64,000 nt of DNA from Loxodes magnus (Eukaryota; Ciliophora; Karyorelictea; Loxodida; Loxodidae), in contig CAMPDV010001805.1 of the NCBI GenBank assembly GCA_946699065.1, forward strand, positions 28,110 to 92,109. Reading direction: 5' to 3'. Positions 1 to 13,174 of the stretch are shown here, one piece after another. The position numbers were made by a program, and so were the translations under genes. The number at the start of each line of letters is the position of its first letter. The stretch's first letter is position 1. Below the pieces are notes generated by a model. It worked only from the letters and a program-made list of their open reading frames with translations. It made no database searches and was not told the origin of the DNA.

Positions 1-994
1 AAGGAATCATAGTAGTAATAAGGTGCTTGTGCATAACTATATGGTTTTTCTGATTTTTGTAAGAATGAATCATAATAGTAATATGATGGTGCCTGTGAGT
101 AACTATAAGGTCTTTCTGACTTTTATAAGAGTGAATCATAATAGTAATAGGGTACCTATGCATAACTATAAGGTCTTTCTGATTTTTGTAAGAATGAATC
201 ATAATAATAATATGATGGTGCCTGTGAGTAACTATAAGGTCTTTCTGACTTTTCTAAGAGTGAATCATAGTAGTAATAAGGTGCATAACTATAAGCATCT
301 GATGAGAGAGAATCATAATAATAATATGATGGTGCCTGTGAGTAACTATAAGGTCTTTCTGACTTTTCTAAGAGTGAATCATAGTAGTAATAAGGTGCAT
401 AACTATAAGCATCTGATGAGAGAGAATCATAATAATAATATGATGGTGCCTGTGTGTAACTATAAGGTCTTTCTGACTTTTCTAAGAGTGAATCATAGTA
501 GTAATAAGGTGCATAACTATAAGCATCTGATGAGAGAGAATCATATAATAATATGATTATTCGTAACTATAGGGGGAATCATACTAGTAATAAGCATAGG
601 GTTTTAATGATTTTTGTATGAATGAATCATAATAGTAATAAGATGGTTATGCAGTATAAGCATCTGATGAGAGAGAATCATAAACATAGGGACTTTCGAG
701 TGAATCATAATAGTAATAAGATGATTAGGCAGTATAATCGTAAGCATCCGATGAGAGAGAATCATAAACATAGGGACTTTCGAGTGAATTGTAATAATAA
801 TATGATGGACTTGTGGTATAATCGTAGTTGTAGACGTAAACAGCTTTATCAGTCTCATAAGGTTATACATAATCATAACTAGCAAGTGAGTCATAATAGC
901 TATATTGATTCTTTTGTAACATTTGCTACACTCCGCTTTTGTAACTTTGAATGGAAACAACCAAACTTAGAATGATCGCGAGAAGTTTTTACAT
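1..994 (-). CDS. Secreted Tyr-rich YYYYDS-repeat protein, copy 1 (C-terminus cut by window edge)
   Basis: The start codon is at 992-994; the C-terminal part lies beyond the left edge. Three 38-residue modules are present, and the N-terminal one has the YSYTQAP variant (ACA for TCA; plus strand cctgtgtgtaac near 450). One base is missing near 545 compared with sibling copies, which breaks the frame and is probably a sequencing error. Near 557 it has GAA instead of GAC (Asp to Glu), a difference shared with copies 6, 7 and 8. Confidence 0.8.
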
Positions 995-1407
995 TTTTTA
1001 GAAAAAACGAATGTTCTGCTTATATATCATATTTTAGTAATCGTTTTTTTATTAGTTTTTTTTACAATAGCATTGGGGTTTTATTTTTCAGTGAAAAACT
1101 GATATATAATTTTTAAATACCATATCTCTCTTCAGTAACAAATCTATAAAAATGATAAGTTTAACCGATATCGTAATAAAGTTGATAGATATAATTAAGT
1201 CTCGGAAATTTCTGAACATTTAATAAGTCTTGGATATAAAGTAAGTCTAGGATATTTTTGACTGCATATTATATATCAATGAGTTCCAATTAAAATACTT
1301 AATTGCAATAAATTTTAATTACATCTTGAAAGACAAGATTTTACATTATATTTAAATGAGTAAAAAAGAGATTAAGAGTAAAAAAAATAAATAAAAAAGT
1401 TGTATTC

Positions 1408-2670
1408 TCAATCAAACTAGTAATCATAATAACTGTAACTTAATTTTTCTGCATAATCGTAATTTGGTTGGTCATCATAGTAATAATATGATGGTGGTAC
1501 TGAATAATCGTAACTATAGATATAAACAGGTGATTCTGATTTCTCTAATAAAGAATCGTAGTAATAATAGGGTGCCTGTGCATAACTATAAGGTCTTTCT
1601 GATTTTTGTAAGAATGAATCATAGTAATAATATGACTAAGAATAGGCATAAATATCTGATTTCTCTAGTAAGGAATCATAGTAGTAATAAGGTGCTTGTG
1701 CATAACTATATGGTTTTTCTGATTTTTGTAAGAATGAATCATAATAGTAATATGATGGTGCCTGTGAGTAACTATAAGGTCTTTCTGACTTTTATAAGAG
1801 TGAATCATAATAGTAATAGGGTACCTATGCATAACTATAAGGTCTTTCTGATTTTTGTAAGAATGAATCATAATAATAATATGATGGTGCCTGTGAGTAA
1901 CTATAAGGTCTTTCTGACTTTTCTAAGAGTGAATCATAGTAGTAATAAGGTGCATAACTATAAGCATCTGATGAGAGAGAATCATAATAATAATATGATG
2001 GTGCCTGTGAGTAACTATAAGGTCTTTCTGACTTTTCTAAGAGTGAATCATAGTAGTAATAAGGTGCATAACTATAAGCATCTGATGAGAGAGAATCATA
2101 ATAATAATATGATGGTGCCTGTGTGTAACTATAAGGTCTTTCTGACTTTTCTAAGAGTGAATCATAGTAGTAATAAGGTGCATAACTATAAGCATCTGAT
2201 GAGAGAGAATCATAATAATAATATGATTAGTCGTAACTATAGGGGGAATCATACTAGTAATAAGCATAGGGTTTTAATGATTTTTGTATGAATGAATCAT
2301 AATAGTAATAAGATGATTAGGCAGTATAATCGTAAGCATCCGATGAGAGAGAATCATAAACATAGGGACTTTCGAGTGAATCATAATAGTAATAAGATGA
2401 TTAGGCAGTATAATCGTAAGCATCCGATGAGAGAGAATCATAAACATAGGGACTTTCGAGTGAATTGTAATAATAATATGATGGACTTGTGGTATAATCG
2501 TAGTTGTAGACGTAAACAGCTTTATCAGTCTCATAAGGTTATACATAATCATAACTAGCAAGTGAGTCATAATAGCTATATTGATTCTTTTGTAACATTT
2601 GCTACACTCCGCTTTTGTAACTTTGAATGGAAACAACCAAACTTAGAATGATCGCGAGAAGTTTTTACAT
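1408..2670 (-). CDS. Secreted Tyr-rich YYYYDS-repeat protein, copy 2 (intact, 420 aa)
   Basis: The frame is open from ATG (2668-2670) to TGA (1408-1410) when TAA/TAG are read as Gln. It has three 38-residue modules, the first with YSYTQAP. Both N-terminal DSLESPYVYDSLSSDAY blocks end in AYDYTAQ; most other copies have a shorter AYTAQ in the second block, so this copy is 2 residues longer than the common three-module form. No indels are seen. Copy 3 has the same architecture. Confidence 0.88.
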
Positions 2671-3083
2671 TTTTTAGAAAAAACGAATGTTCTGCTTATA
2701 TATCATATTTTAGTAATCGTTTTTTTATTAGTTTTTTTACAATAGCATTGGGGTTTTATTTTTCAGTGAAAAACTGATATATAATTTTTAAATACCATAT
2801 CTCTCTTCAGTAACAAATCTATAAAAAATGATAAGTTTAACCGATATCGTAATAAAGTTGATAGATATAATTAAGTCTCGGAAATTTCTGAACATTTAAT
2901 AAGTCTTGGATATAAAGTAAGTCTAGGATATTTTTGACTGCATATTATATATCAATGAGTTCCAATTAAAATACTTAATTGCAATAAATTTTAATTACAT
3001 CTTGAAAGACAAGATTTTACATTATATTTAAATGAGTAAAAAAGAGATTAAGAGTAAAAAAAATAAATAAAAAAGTTGTATTC

Positions 3084-4346
3084 TCAATCAAACTAGTAAT
3101 CATAATAACTGTAACTTAATTTTTCTGCATAATCGTAATTTGGTTGGTCATCATAGTAATAATATGATGGTGGTACTGAATAATCGTAACTATAGATATA
3201 AACAGGTGATTCTGATTTCTCTAATAAAGAATCGTAGTAATAATAGGGTGCCTGTGCATAACTATAAGGTCTTTCTGATTTTTGTAAGAATGAATCATAG
3301 TAATAATATGACTAAGAATAGGCATAAATATCTGATTTCTCTAGTAAGGAATCATAGTAGTAATAAGGTGCTTGTGCATAACTATATGGTTTTTCTGATT
3401 TTTGTAAGAATGAATCATAATAGTAATATGATGGTGCCTGTGAGTAACTATAAGGTCTTTCTGACTTTTATAAGAGTGAATCATAATAGTAATAGGGTAC
3501 CTATGCATAACTATAAGGTCTTTCTGATTTTTGTAAGAATGAATCATAATAATAATATGATGGTGCCTGTGAGTAACTATAAGGTCTTTCTGACTTTTCT
3601 AAGAGTGAATCATAGTAGTAATAAGGTGCATAACTATAAGCATCTGATGAGAGAGAATCATAATAATAATATGATGGTGCCTGTGAGTAACTATAAGGTC
3701 TTTCTGACTTTTCTAAGAGTGAATCATAGTAGTAATAAGGTGCATAACTATAAGCATCTGATGAGAGAGAATCATAATAATAATATGATGGTGCCTGTGT
3801 GTAACTATAAGGTCTTTCTGACTTTTCTAAGAGTGAATCATAGTAGTAATAAGGTGCATAACTATAAGCATCTGATGAGAGAGAATCATAATAATAATAT
3901 GATTAGTCGTAACTATAGGGGGAATCATACTAGTAATAAGCATAGGGTTTTAATGATTTTTGTATGAATGAATCATAATAGTAATAAGATGATTAGGCAG
4001 TATAATCGTAAGCATCCGATGAGAGAGAATCATAAACATAGGGACTTTCGAGTGAATCATAATAGTAATAAGATGATTAGGCAGTATAATCGTAAGCATC
4101 CGATGAGAGAGAATCATAAACATAGGGACTTTCGAGTGAATTGTAATAATAATATGATGGACTTGTGGTATAATCGTAGTTGTAGACGTAAACAGCTTTA
4201 TCAGTCTCATAAGGTTATACATAATCATAACTAGCAAGTGAGTCATAATAGCTATATTGATTCTTTTGTAACATTTGCTACACTCCGCTTTTGTAACTTT
4301 GAATGGAAACAACCAAACTTAGAATGATCGCGAGAAGTTTTTACAT
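3084..4346 (-). CDS. Secreted Tyr-rich YYYYDS-repeat protein, copy 3 (intact, 420 aa)
   Basis: Same length and module order as copy 2: signal peptide, two long AYDYTAQ blocks, three 38-residue modules with YSYTQAP in the first, and the C-terminal tail ending YYDYQFD before TGA. No frame-breaking difference is seen. Copies 2 and 3 look like products of a single-unit duplication. Confidence 0.88.
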
Positions 4347-4758
4347 TTTTTAGAAAAAACGAATGTTCTGCTTATATATCATATTTTAGTAATCGTTTTT
4401 TTATTAGTTTTTTTACAATAGCATTGGGGTTTTATTTTTCAGTGAAAAACTGATATATAATTTTTAAATACCATATCTCTCTTCAGTAACAAATCTATAA
4501 AAATGATAAGTTTAACCGATATCGTAATAAAGTTGATAGATATAATTAAGTCTCGGAAATTTCTGAACATTTAATAAGTCTTGGATATAAAGTAAGTCTA
4601 GGATATTTTTGACTGCATATTATATATCAATGAGTTCCAATTAAAATACTTAATTGCAATAAATTTTAATTACATCTTGAAAGACAAGATTTTACATTAT
4701 ATTTAAATGAGTAAAAAAGAGATTAAGAGTAAAAAAAATAAATAAAAAAGTTGTATTC

Positions 4759-5908
4759 TCAATCAAACTAGTAATCATAATAACTGTAACTTAATTTTTC
4801 TGCATAATCGTAATTTGGTTGGTCATCATAGTAATAATATGATGGTGGTACTGAATAATCGTAACTATAGATATAAACAGGTGATTCTGATTTCTCTAAT
4901 AAAGAATCGTAGTAATAATAGGGTGCCTGTGCATAACTATAAGGTCTTTCTGATTTTTGTAAGAATGAATCATAGTAATAATATGACTAAGAATAGGCAT
5001 AAATATCTGATTTCTCTAGTAAGGAATCATAGTAGTAATAAGGTGCTTGTGCATAACTATATGGTTTTTCTGATTTTTGTAAGAATGAATCATAATAGTA
5101 ATATGATGGTGCCTGTGAGTAACTATAAGGTCTTTCTGACTTTTATAAGAGTGAATCATAATAGTAATAGGGTACCTATGCATAACTATAAGGTCTTTCT
5201 GATTTTTGTAAGAATGAATCATAATAATAATATGATGGTGCCTGTGAGTAACTATAAGGTCTTTCTGACTTTTCTAAGAGTGAATCATAGTAGTAATAAG
5301 GTGCATAACTATAAGCATCTGATGAGAGAGAATCATAATAATAATATGATGGTGCCTGTGAGTAACTATAAGGTCTTTCTGACTTTTCTAAGAGTGAATC
5401 ATAGTAGTAATAAGGTGCATAACTATAAGCATCTGATGAGAGAGAATCATAATAATAATATGATTAGTCGTAACTATAGGGGGAATCATACTAGTAATAA
5501 GCATAGGGTTTTAATGATTTTTGTATGAATGAATCATAATAGTAATAAGATGATTAGGCAGTATAATCGTAAGCATCCGATGAGAGAGAATCATAAACAT
5601 AGGGACTTTCGAGTGAATCATAATAGTAATAAGATGATTAGGCAGTATAATCGTAAGCATCCGATGAGAGAGAATCATAAACATAGGGACTTTCGAGTGA
5701 ATTGTAATAATAATATGATGGACTTGTGGTATAATCGTAGTTGTAGACGTAAACAGCTTTATCAGTCTCATAAGGTTATACATAATCATAACTAGCAAGT
5801 GAGTCATAATAGCTATATTGATTCTTTTGTAACATTTGCTACACTCCGCTTTTGTAACTTTGAATGGAAACAACCAAACTTAGAATGATCGCGAGAAGTT
5901 TTTTACAT
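4759..5908 (-). CDS. Secreted Tyr-rich YYYYDS-repeat protein, copy 4 (382 aa nominal, 1-nt insertion)
   Basis: It has two 38-residue modules and lacks the YSYTQAP version. Like copies 2 and 3 it has two long AYDYTAQ N-terminal blocks. The T run at 5899-5904 has one extra base (six T, siblings have five). That falls in codons 2-3 of the signal peptide and would shift the frame at once. The same extra base occurs in copies 7, 8 and 27, always in this homopolymer, so miscalling is the likely cause. Confidence 0.8.
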
Positions 5909-6319
5909 TTTTTAGAAAAAACGAATGTTCTGCTTATATATCATATTTTAGTAATCGTTTTTTATTAGTTTTTTTACAATAGCATTGGGGTTTTATTTTT
6001 CAGTGAAAAACTGATATATAATTTTTAAATACCATATCTCTCTTCAGTAACAAATCTATAAAAATGATAAGTTTAACCGATATCGTAATAAAGTTGATAG
6101 ATATAATTAAGTCTCGGAAATTTCTGAACATTTAATAAGTCTTGGATATAAAGTAAGTCTAGGATATTTTTGACTGCATATTATATATCAATGAGTTCCA
6201 ATTAAAATACTTAATTGCAATAAATTTTAATTACATCTTGAAAGACAAGATTTTACATTATATTTAAATGAGTAAAAAAGAGATTAAGAGTAAAAAAAAT
6301 AAATAAAAAAGTTGTATTC

Positions 6320-7464
6320 TCAATCAAACTAGTAATCATAATAACTGTAACTTAATTTTTCTGCATAATCGTAATTTGGTTGGTCATCATAGTAATAATA
6401 TGATGGTGGTACTGAATAATCGTAACTATAGATATAAACAGGTGATTCTGATTTCTCTAATAAAGAATCGTAGTAATAATAGGGTGCCTGTGCATAACTA
6501 TAAGGTCTTTCTGATTTTTGTAAGAATGAATCATAGTAATAATATGACTAAGAATAGGCATAAATATCTGATTTCTCTAGTAAGGAATCATAGTAGTAAT
6601 AAGGTGCTTGTGCATAACTATATGGTTTTTTCTGATTTTTGTAAGAATGAATCATAATAGTAATATGATGGTGCCTGTGAGTAACTATAAGGTCTTTCTG
6701 ACTTTTATAAGAGTGAATCATAATAGTAATAGGGTACCTATGCATAACTATAAGGTCTTTCTGATTTTTGTAAGAATGAATCATAATAATAATATGATGG
6801 TGCCTGTGAGTAACTATAAGGTCTTTCTGACTTTTCTAAGAGTGAATCATAGTAGTAATAAGGTGCATAACTATAAGCATCTGATGAGAGAGAATCATAA
6901 TAATAATATGATGGTGCCTGTGAGTAACTATAAGGTCTTTCTGACTTTTCTAAGAGTGAATCATAGTAGTAATAAGGTGCATAACTATAAGCATCTGATG
7001 AGAGAGAATCATAATAATAATATGATTAGTCGTAACTATAGGGGGAATCATACTAGTAATAAGCATAGGGTTTTAATGATTTTTGTATGAATGAATCATA
7101 ATAGTAATAAGATGGTTATGCAGTATAAGCATCTGATGAGAGAGAATCATAAACATAGGGACTTTCGAGTGAATCATAATAGTAATAAGATGATTAGGCA
7201 GTATAATCGTAAGCATCCGATGAGAGAGAATCATAAACATAGGGGACTTTCGAGTGAATTGTAATAATAATATGATGGACTTGTGGTATAATCGTAGTTG
7301 TAGACGTAAACAGCTTTATCAGTCTCATAAGGTTATACATAATCATAACTAGCAAGTGAGTCATAATAGCTATATTGATTCTTTTGTAACATTTGCTACA
7401 CTCCGCTTTTGTAACTTTGAATGGAAACAACCAAACTTAGAATGATCGCGAGAAGTTTTTACAT
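6320..7464 (-). CDS. Secreted Tyr-rich YYYYDS-repeat protein, copy 5 (380 aa nominal, two 1-nt insertions)
   Basis: It has two 38-residue modules and the short AYTAQ form of the N-terminal block, as in the reference copy. Extra bases lie in a T run near 6625 and a G run near 7243. Without them the length is 1143 nt, identical to the reference. From here to the right the short AYTAQ form is the rule. Confidence 0.77.
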
Positions 7465-7876
7465 TTTTTAGAAAAAACGAATGTTCTGCTTATATATCAT
7501 ATTTTAGTAATCGTTTTTTATTAGTTTTTTTACAATAGCATTGGGGTTTTATTTTTCAGTGAAAAACTGATATATAATTTTTAAATACCATATCTCTCTT
7601 CAGTAACAAATCTATAAAAAATGATAAGTTTAACCGATATCGTAATAAAGTTGATAGATATAATTAAGTCTCGGAAATTTCTGAACATTTAATAAGTCTT
7701 GGATATAAAGTAAGTCTAGGATATTTTTGACTGCATATTATATATCAATGAGTTCCAATTAAAATACTTAATTGCAATAAATTTTAATTACATCTTGAAA
7801 GACAAGATTTTACATTATATTTAAATGAGTAAAAAAGAGATTAAGAGTAAAAAAAATAAATAAAAAAGTTGTATTC

Positions 7877-9019
7877 TCAATCAAACTAGTAATCATAATA
7901 ACTGTAACTTAATTTTTCTGCATAATCGTAATTTGGTTGGTCATCATAGTAATAATATGATGGTGGTACTGAATAATCGTAACTATAGATATAAACAGGT
8001 GATTCTGATTTCTCTAATAAAGAATCGTAGTAATAATAGGGTGCCTGTGCATAACTATAAGGTCTTTCTGATTTTGTAAGAATGAATCATAGTAATAATA
8101 TGACTAAGAATAGGCATAAATATCTGATTTCTCTAGTAAGGAATCATAGTAGTAATAAGGTGCTTGTGCATAACTATATGGTTTTTCTGATTTTTGTAAG
8201 AATGAATCATAATAGTAATATGATGGTGCCTGTGAGTAACTATAAGGTCTTTCTGACTTTTATAAGAGTGAATCATAATAGTAATAGGGTACCTATGCAT
8301 AACTATAAGGTCTTTCTGATTTTTGTAAGAATGAATCATAATAATAATATGATGGTGCCTGTGAGTAACTATAAGGTCTTTCTGACTTTTCTAAGAGTGA
8401 ATCATAGTAGTAATAAGGTGCATAACTATAAGCATCTGATGAGAGAGAATCATAATAATAATATGATGGTGCCTGTGAGTAACTATAAGGTCTTTCTGAC
8501 TTTTCTAAGAGTGAATCATAGTAGTAATAAGGTGCATAACTATAAGCATCTGATGAGAGAGAATCATAATAATAATATGATTATTCGTAACTATAGGGGG
8601 AATCATACTAGTAATAAGCATAGGGTTTTAATGATTTTTGTATGAATGAATCATAATAGTAATAAGATGGTTATGCAGTATAAGCATCTGATGAGAGAGA
8701 ATCATAAACATAGGGACTTTCGAGTGAATCATAATAGTAATAAGATGATTAGGCAGTATAATCGTAAGCATCCGATGAGAGAGAATCATAAACATAGGGA
8801 CTTTTCGAGTGAATTGTAATAATAATATGATGGACTTGTGGTATAATCGTAGTTGTAGACGTAAACAGCTTTATCAGTCTCATAAGGTTATACATAATCA
8901 TAACTAGCAAGTGAGTCATAATAGCTATATTGATTCTTTTGTAACATTTGCTACACTCCGCTTTTGTAACTTTGAATGGAAACAACCAAACTTAGAATGA
9001 TCGCGAGAAGTTTTTACAT
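7877..9019 (-). CDS. Secreted Tyr-rich YYYYDS-repeat protein, copy 6 (380 aa nominal, compensating indels)
   Basis: The length equals the intact two-module form (1143 nt), but a T is missing near 8074 and an extra T lies near 8804. Taken literally, about 243 codons between them are read in the wrong frame. The Asp-to-Glu change near 8582 (plus strand attattcg) is shared with copies 1, 7 and 8. Confidence 0.77.
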
Positions 9020-9431
9020 TTTTTAGAAAAAACGAATGTTCTGCTTATATATCATATTTTAGTAATCGTTTTTTTATTAGTTTTTTTACAATAGCATTGG
9101 GGTTTTATTTTTCAGTGAAAAACTGATATATAATTTTTAAATACCATATCTCTCTTCAGTAACAAATCTATAAAAATGATAAGTTTAACCGATATCGTAA
9201 TAAAGTTGATAGATATAATTAAGTCTCGGAAATTTCTGAACATTTAATAAGTCTTGGATATAAAGTAAGTCTAGGATATTTTTGACTGCATATTATATAT
9301 CAATGAGTTCCAATTAAAATACTTAATTGCAATAAATTTTAATTACATCTTGAAAGACAAGATTTTACATTATATTTAAATGAGTAAAAAAGAGATTAAG
9401 AGTAAAAAAAATAAATAAAAAAGTTGTATTC

Positions 9432-10878
9432 TCAATCAAACTAGTAATCATAATAACTGTAACTTAATTTTTCTGCATAATCGTAATTTGGTTGGTCATC
9501 ATAGTAATAATATGATGGTGGTACTGAATAATCGTAACTATAGATATAAACAGGTGATTCTGATTTCTCTAATAAAGAATCGTAGTAATAATAGGGTGCC
9601 TGTGCATAACTATAAGGTCTTTCTGATTTTTGTAAGAATGAATCATAGTAATAATATGACTAAGAATAGGCATAAATATCTGATTTCTCTAGTAAGGAAT
9701 CATAGTAGTAATAAGGTGCTTGTGCATAACTATAAGGTCTTTCTGATTTTTGTAAGAATGAATCATAGTAATAATATGACTAAGAATAGGCATAAATATC
9801 TGATTTCTCTAGTAAGGAATCATAGTAGTAATAAGGTGCTTGTGCATAACTATAAGGTTTTTCTGATTTTTGTAAGAATGAATCATAATAGTATTATGAT
9901 GGTGCCTGTGAGTAACTATAAGGTCTTTCTGACTTTTATAAGAGTGAATCATAATAGTAATAGGGTACCTATGCATAACTATAAGGTCTTTCTGATTTTT
10001 GTAAGAATGAATCATAGTAATAATATGACTAAGAATAGGCATAAATATCTGATTTCTCTAGTAAGGAATCATAGTAGTAATAAGGTGCTTGTGCATAACT
10101 ATATGGTTTTTCTGATTTTTGTAAGAATGAATCATAATAGTAATATGATGGTGCCTGTGAGTAACTATAAGGTCTTTCTGACTTTTATAAGAGTGAATCA
10201 TAATAGTAATAGGGTACCTATGCATAACTATAAGGTCTTTCTGACTTTTCTAAGAGTGAATCATAGTAGTAATAAGGTGCATAACTATAAGCATCTGATG
10301 AGAGAGAATCATAATAATAATATGATGGTGCCTGTGAGTAACTATAAGGTCTTTCTGACTTTTCTAAGAGTGAATCATAGTAGTAATAAGGTGCATAACT
10401 ATAAGCATCTGATGAGAGAGAATCATAATAATAATATGATTATTCGTAACTATAGGGGGAATCATACTAGTAATAAGCATAGGGTTTTAATGATTTTTGT
10501 ATGAATGAATCATAATAGTAATAAGATGGTTATGCAGTATAAGCATCTGATGAGAGAGAATCATAAACATAGGGACTTTCGAGTGAATCATAATAGTAAT
10601 AAGATGATTAGGCAGTATAATCGTAAGCATCCGATGAGAGAGAATCATAAACATAGGGACTTTCGAGTGAATTGTAATAATAAATGATGGACTTGTGGTA
10701 TAATCGTAGTTGTAGACGTAAACAGCTTTATCAGTCTCATAAGGTTATACATAATCATAACTAGCAAGTGAGTCATAATAGCTATATTGATTCTTTTTGT
10801 AACATTTGCTACACTCCGCTTTTGTAACTTTGAATGGAAACAACCAAACTTAGAATGATCGCGAGAAGTTTTTTACAT
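9432..10878 (-). CDS. Enlarged Tyr-rich YYYYDS-repeat protein, copy 7 (481 aa nominal)
   Basis: The C-terminal half is expanded. A segment of about 40 residues containing LLEKSDIYAYSQSYYYYDS occurs three times instead of once (plus-strand markers at 9660, 9780 and 10028), and a FLQKSERPYSYAQV stretch is rearranged. Two 38-residue modules remain. At 9894-9896 a TAT (Tyr) of one YYYY block has become TAA, which is Gln in the reassigned code and so costs one Tyr rather than the protein. Indels: a T missing near 10682, an extra T near 10795 and one at 10869-10874. Nominal length without them is 1446 nt. Confidence 0.78.
9660..10060 (-). repeat. Triplicated 40-residue C-terminal module in copy 7
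   Basis: The segment encoding LLEKSDIYAYSQSYYYYDS begins (plus strand ctaagaataggcataaat) at 9660, 9780 and 10028. The first two are an exact 120-bp tandem repeat; the third is separated by a FLQKSERPY/LLQKSERPY block. The same arrangement is in copy 8. All other copies have the segment once. Confidence 0.88.
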
Positions 10879-11304
10879 TTTTTTAGAAAAAACGAATGTT
10901 CTGCTTTATATATCATATTTTAGTAATCGTTTTTTTTATTAGTTTTTTTTACAATAGCATTGGGGGTTTTATTTTTTCAGTGAAAAAACTGATATATAAT
11001 TTTTAAATACCATATCTCTCTTCAGTAACAAATTCTATAAAAATGATAAGTTTAAACCGATATCGTAATAAAGTTGATAGATATAATTAAGTCTCGGAAA
11101 ATTTCTGAACATTTAATAAGTCTTGGATATAAAGTAAGTCTAGGATATTTTTTGACTGCATATTATATATCAATGAGTTTCCAATTAAAATACTTAATTG
11201 CAATAAATTTTAATTACATCTTGAAAGACAAGATTTTACATTATATTTAAATGAGTAAAAAAGAGATTAAGAGTAAAAAAAAATAAATAAAAAAAGTTGT
11301 ATTC

Positions 11305-12757
11305 TCAATCAAACTAGTAATCATAATAACTGTAACTTAATTTTTCTGCATAATCGTAATTTGGTTGGTCATCATAGTAATAATATGATGGTGGTACTGA
11401 ATAATCGTAACTATAGATATAAAACAGGTGATTCTGATTTCTCTAATAAAGAATCGTAGTAATAATAGGGTGCCTGTGCATAACTATAAGGTCTTTCTGA
11501 TTTTTGTAAGAATGAATCATAGTAATAATATGACTAAGAATAGGCATAAATATCTGATTTCTCTAGTAAGGAATCATAGTAGTAATAAGGTGCTTGTGCA
11601 TAACTATAAGGTCTTTCTGATTTTTGTAAGAATGAATCATAGTAATAATATGACTAAGAATAGGCATAAATATCTGATTTCTCTAGTAAGGAATCATAGT
11701 AGTAATAAGGTGCTTGTGCATAACTATAAAGGTTTTTCTGATTTTTGTAAGAATGAATCATAATAGTATTATGATGGTGCCTGTGAGTAACTATAAGGTC
11801 TTTCTGACTTTTATAAGAGTGAATCATAATAGTAATAGGGTACCTATGCATAACTATAAGGTCTTTCTGATTTTTGTAAGAATGAATCATAGTAATAATA
11901 TGACTAAGAATAGGCATAAATATCTGATTTCTCTAGTAAGGAATCATAGTAGTAATAAGGTGCTTGTGCATAACTATATGGTTTTTCTGATTTTTGTAAG
12001 AATGAATCATAATAGTAATATGATGGTGCCTGTGAGTAACTATAAGGTCTTTCTGACTTTTATAAGAGTGAATCATAATAGTAATAGGGTACCTATGCAT
12101 AACTATAAGGTCTTTCTGACTTTTCTAAGAGTGAATCATAGTAGTAATAAGGTGCATAACTATAAGCATCTGATGAGAGAGAATCATAATAATAATATGA
12201 TGGTGCCTGTGAGTAACTATAAGGTCTTTCTGACTTTTCTAAGAGTGAATCATAGTAGTAATAAGGTGCATAACTATAAGCATCTGATGAGAGAGAATCA
12301 TAATAATAATATGATTATTCGTAACTATAGGGGGAATCATACTAGTAATAAGCATAGGGTTTTAATGATTTTTTGTATGAATGAATCATAATAGTAATAA
12401 GATGGTTATGCAGTATAAGCATCTGATGAGAGAGAATCATAAACATAGGGACTTTCGAGTGAATCATAATAGTAATAAGATGATTAGGCAGTATAATCGT
12501 AAGCATCCCGATGAGAGAGAATCATAAACATAGGGACTTTCGAGTGAATTGTAATAATAATATGATGGACTTGTGGTATAATCGTAGTTGTAGACGTAAA
12601 ACAGCTTTATCAGTCTCATAAGGGTTATACATAATCATAACTAGCAAGTGAGTCATAATAGCTATATTGATTCTTTTGTAACATTTGCTACACTCCGCTT
12701 TTGTAACTTTGAATGGAAACAACCAAACTTAGAATGATCGCGAGAAGTTTTTTACAT
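11305..12757 (-). CDS. Enlarged Tyr-rich YYYYDS-repeat protein, copy 8 (481 aa nominal, seven 1-nt insertions)
   Basis: Same enlarged architecture as copy 7, including the Tyr-to-Gln (TAA) change, here at 11769-11771, so the two arose by duplication of one unit. Seven single-base insertions are visible (near 11424, 11727, 12371, 12507, 12601, 12624 and in the T run near 12750), nearly all extending homopolymers. Removing them gives exactly the 1446 nt of copy 7. Confidence 0.74.
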
Positions 12758-13174
12758 TTTTTAGAAAAAACGAATGTTCTGCTTATATATCATATTTTAG
12801 TAATCGTTTTTTTATTAGTTTTTTTTACAATAGCATTGGGGTTTTATTTTTCAGTGAAAAACTGATATATAATTTTTAAATACCATATCTCTCTTCAGTA
12901 ACAAATCTATAAAAATGATAAGTTTAACCCGATATCGTAATAAAGTTGATAGATATAATTAAGTCTCGGAAATTTCTGAACATTTAATAAGTCTTGGATA
13001 TAAAGTAAGTCTAGGATATTTTTTGACTGCATATTATATATCAATGAGTTCCAATTAAAATACTTAATTGCAATAAATTTTAATTACATCTTGAAAGACA
13101 AGATTTTACATTATATTTAAATGAGTAAAAAAGAGATTAAGAGTAAAAAAAAATAAATAAAAAAAGTTGTATTC

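Noticed and set aside
1464..2291. Long plus-strand open frame rich in Asn, His, Val and Lys (275 codons), repeated in most units
   Set aside because: It is the antisense shadow of the Tyr-rich gene: reverse complements of TAT/TAC/GAT/TCA codons rarely make stops. Its ends fall at arbitrary places, it breaks at each indel, and it has no sensible start or domain. The opposite frame has a signal peptide and a consistent stop.
1408..2670. Interpretation as an array of pseudogenes because of in-frame TAA/TAG codons
   Set aside because: The same stops are at the same positions in all copies, none is TGA, and they align with CAG/CAA codons in paralogous modules. Decay would scatter stops of all three kinds.
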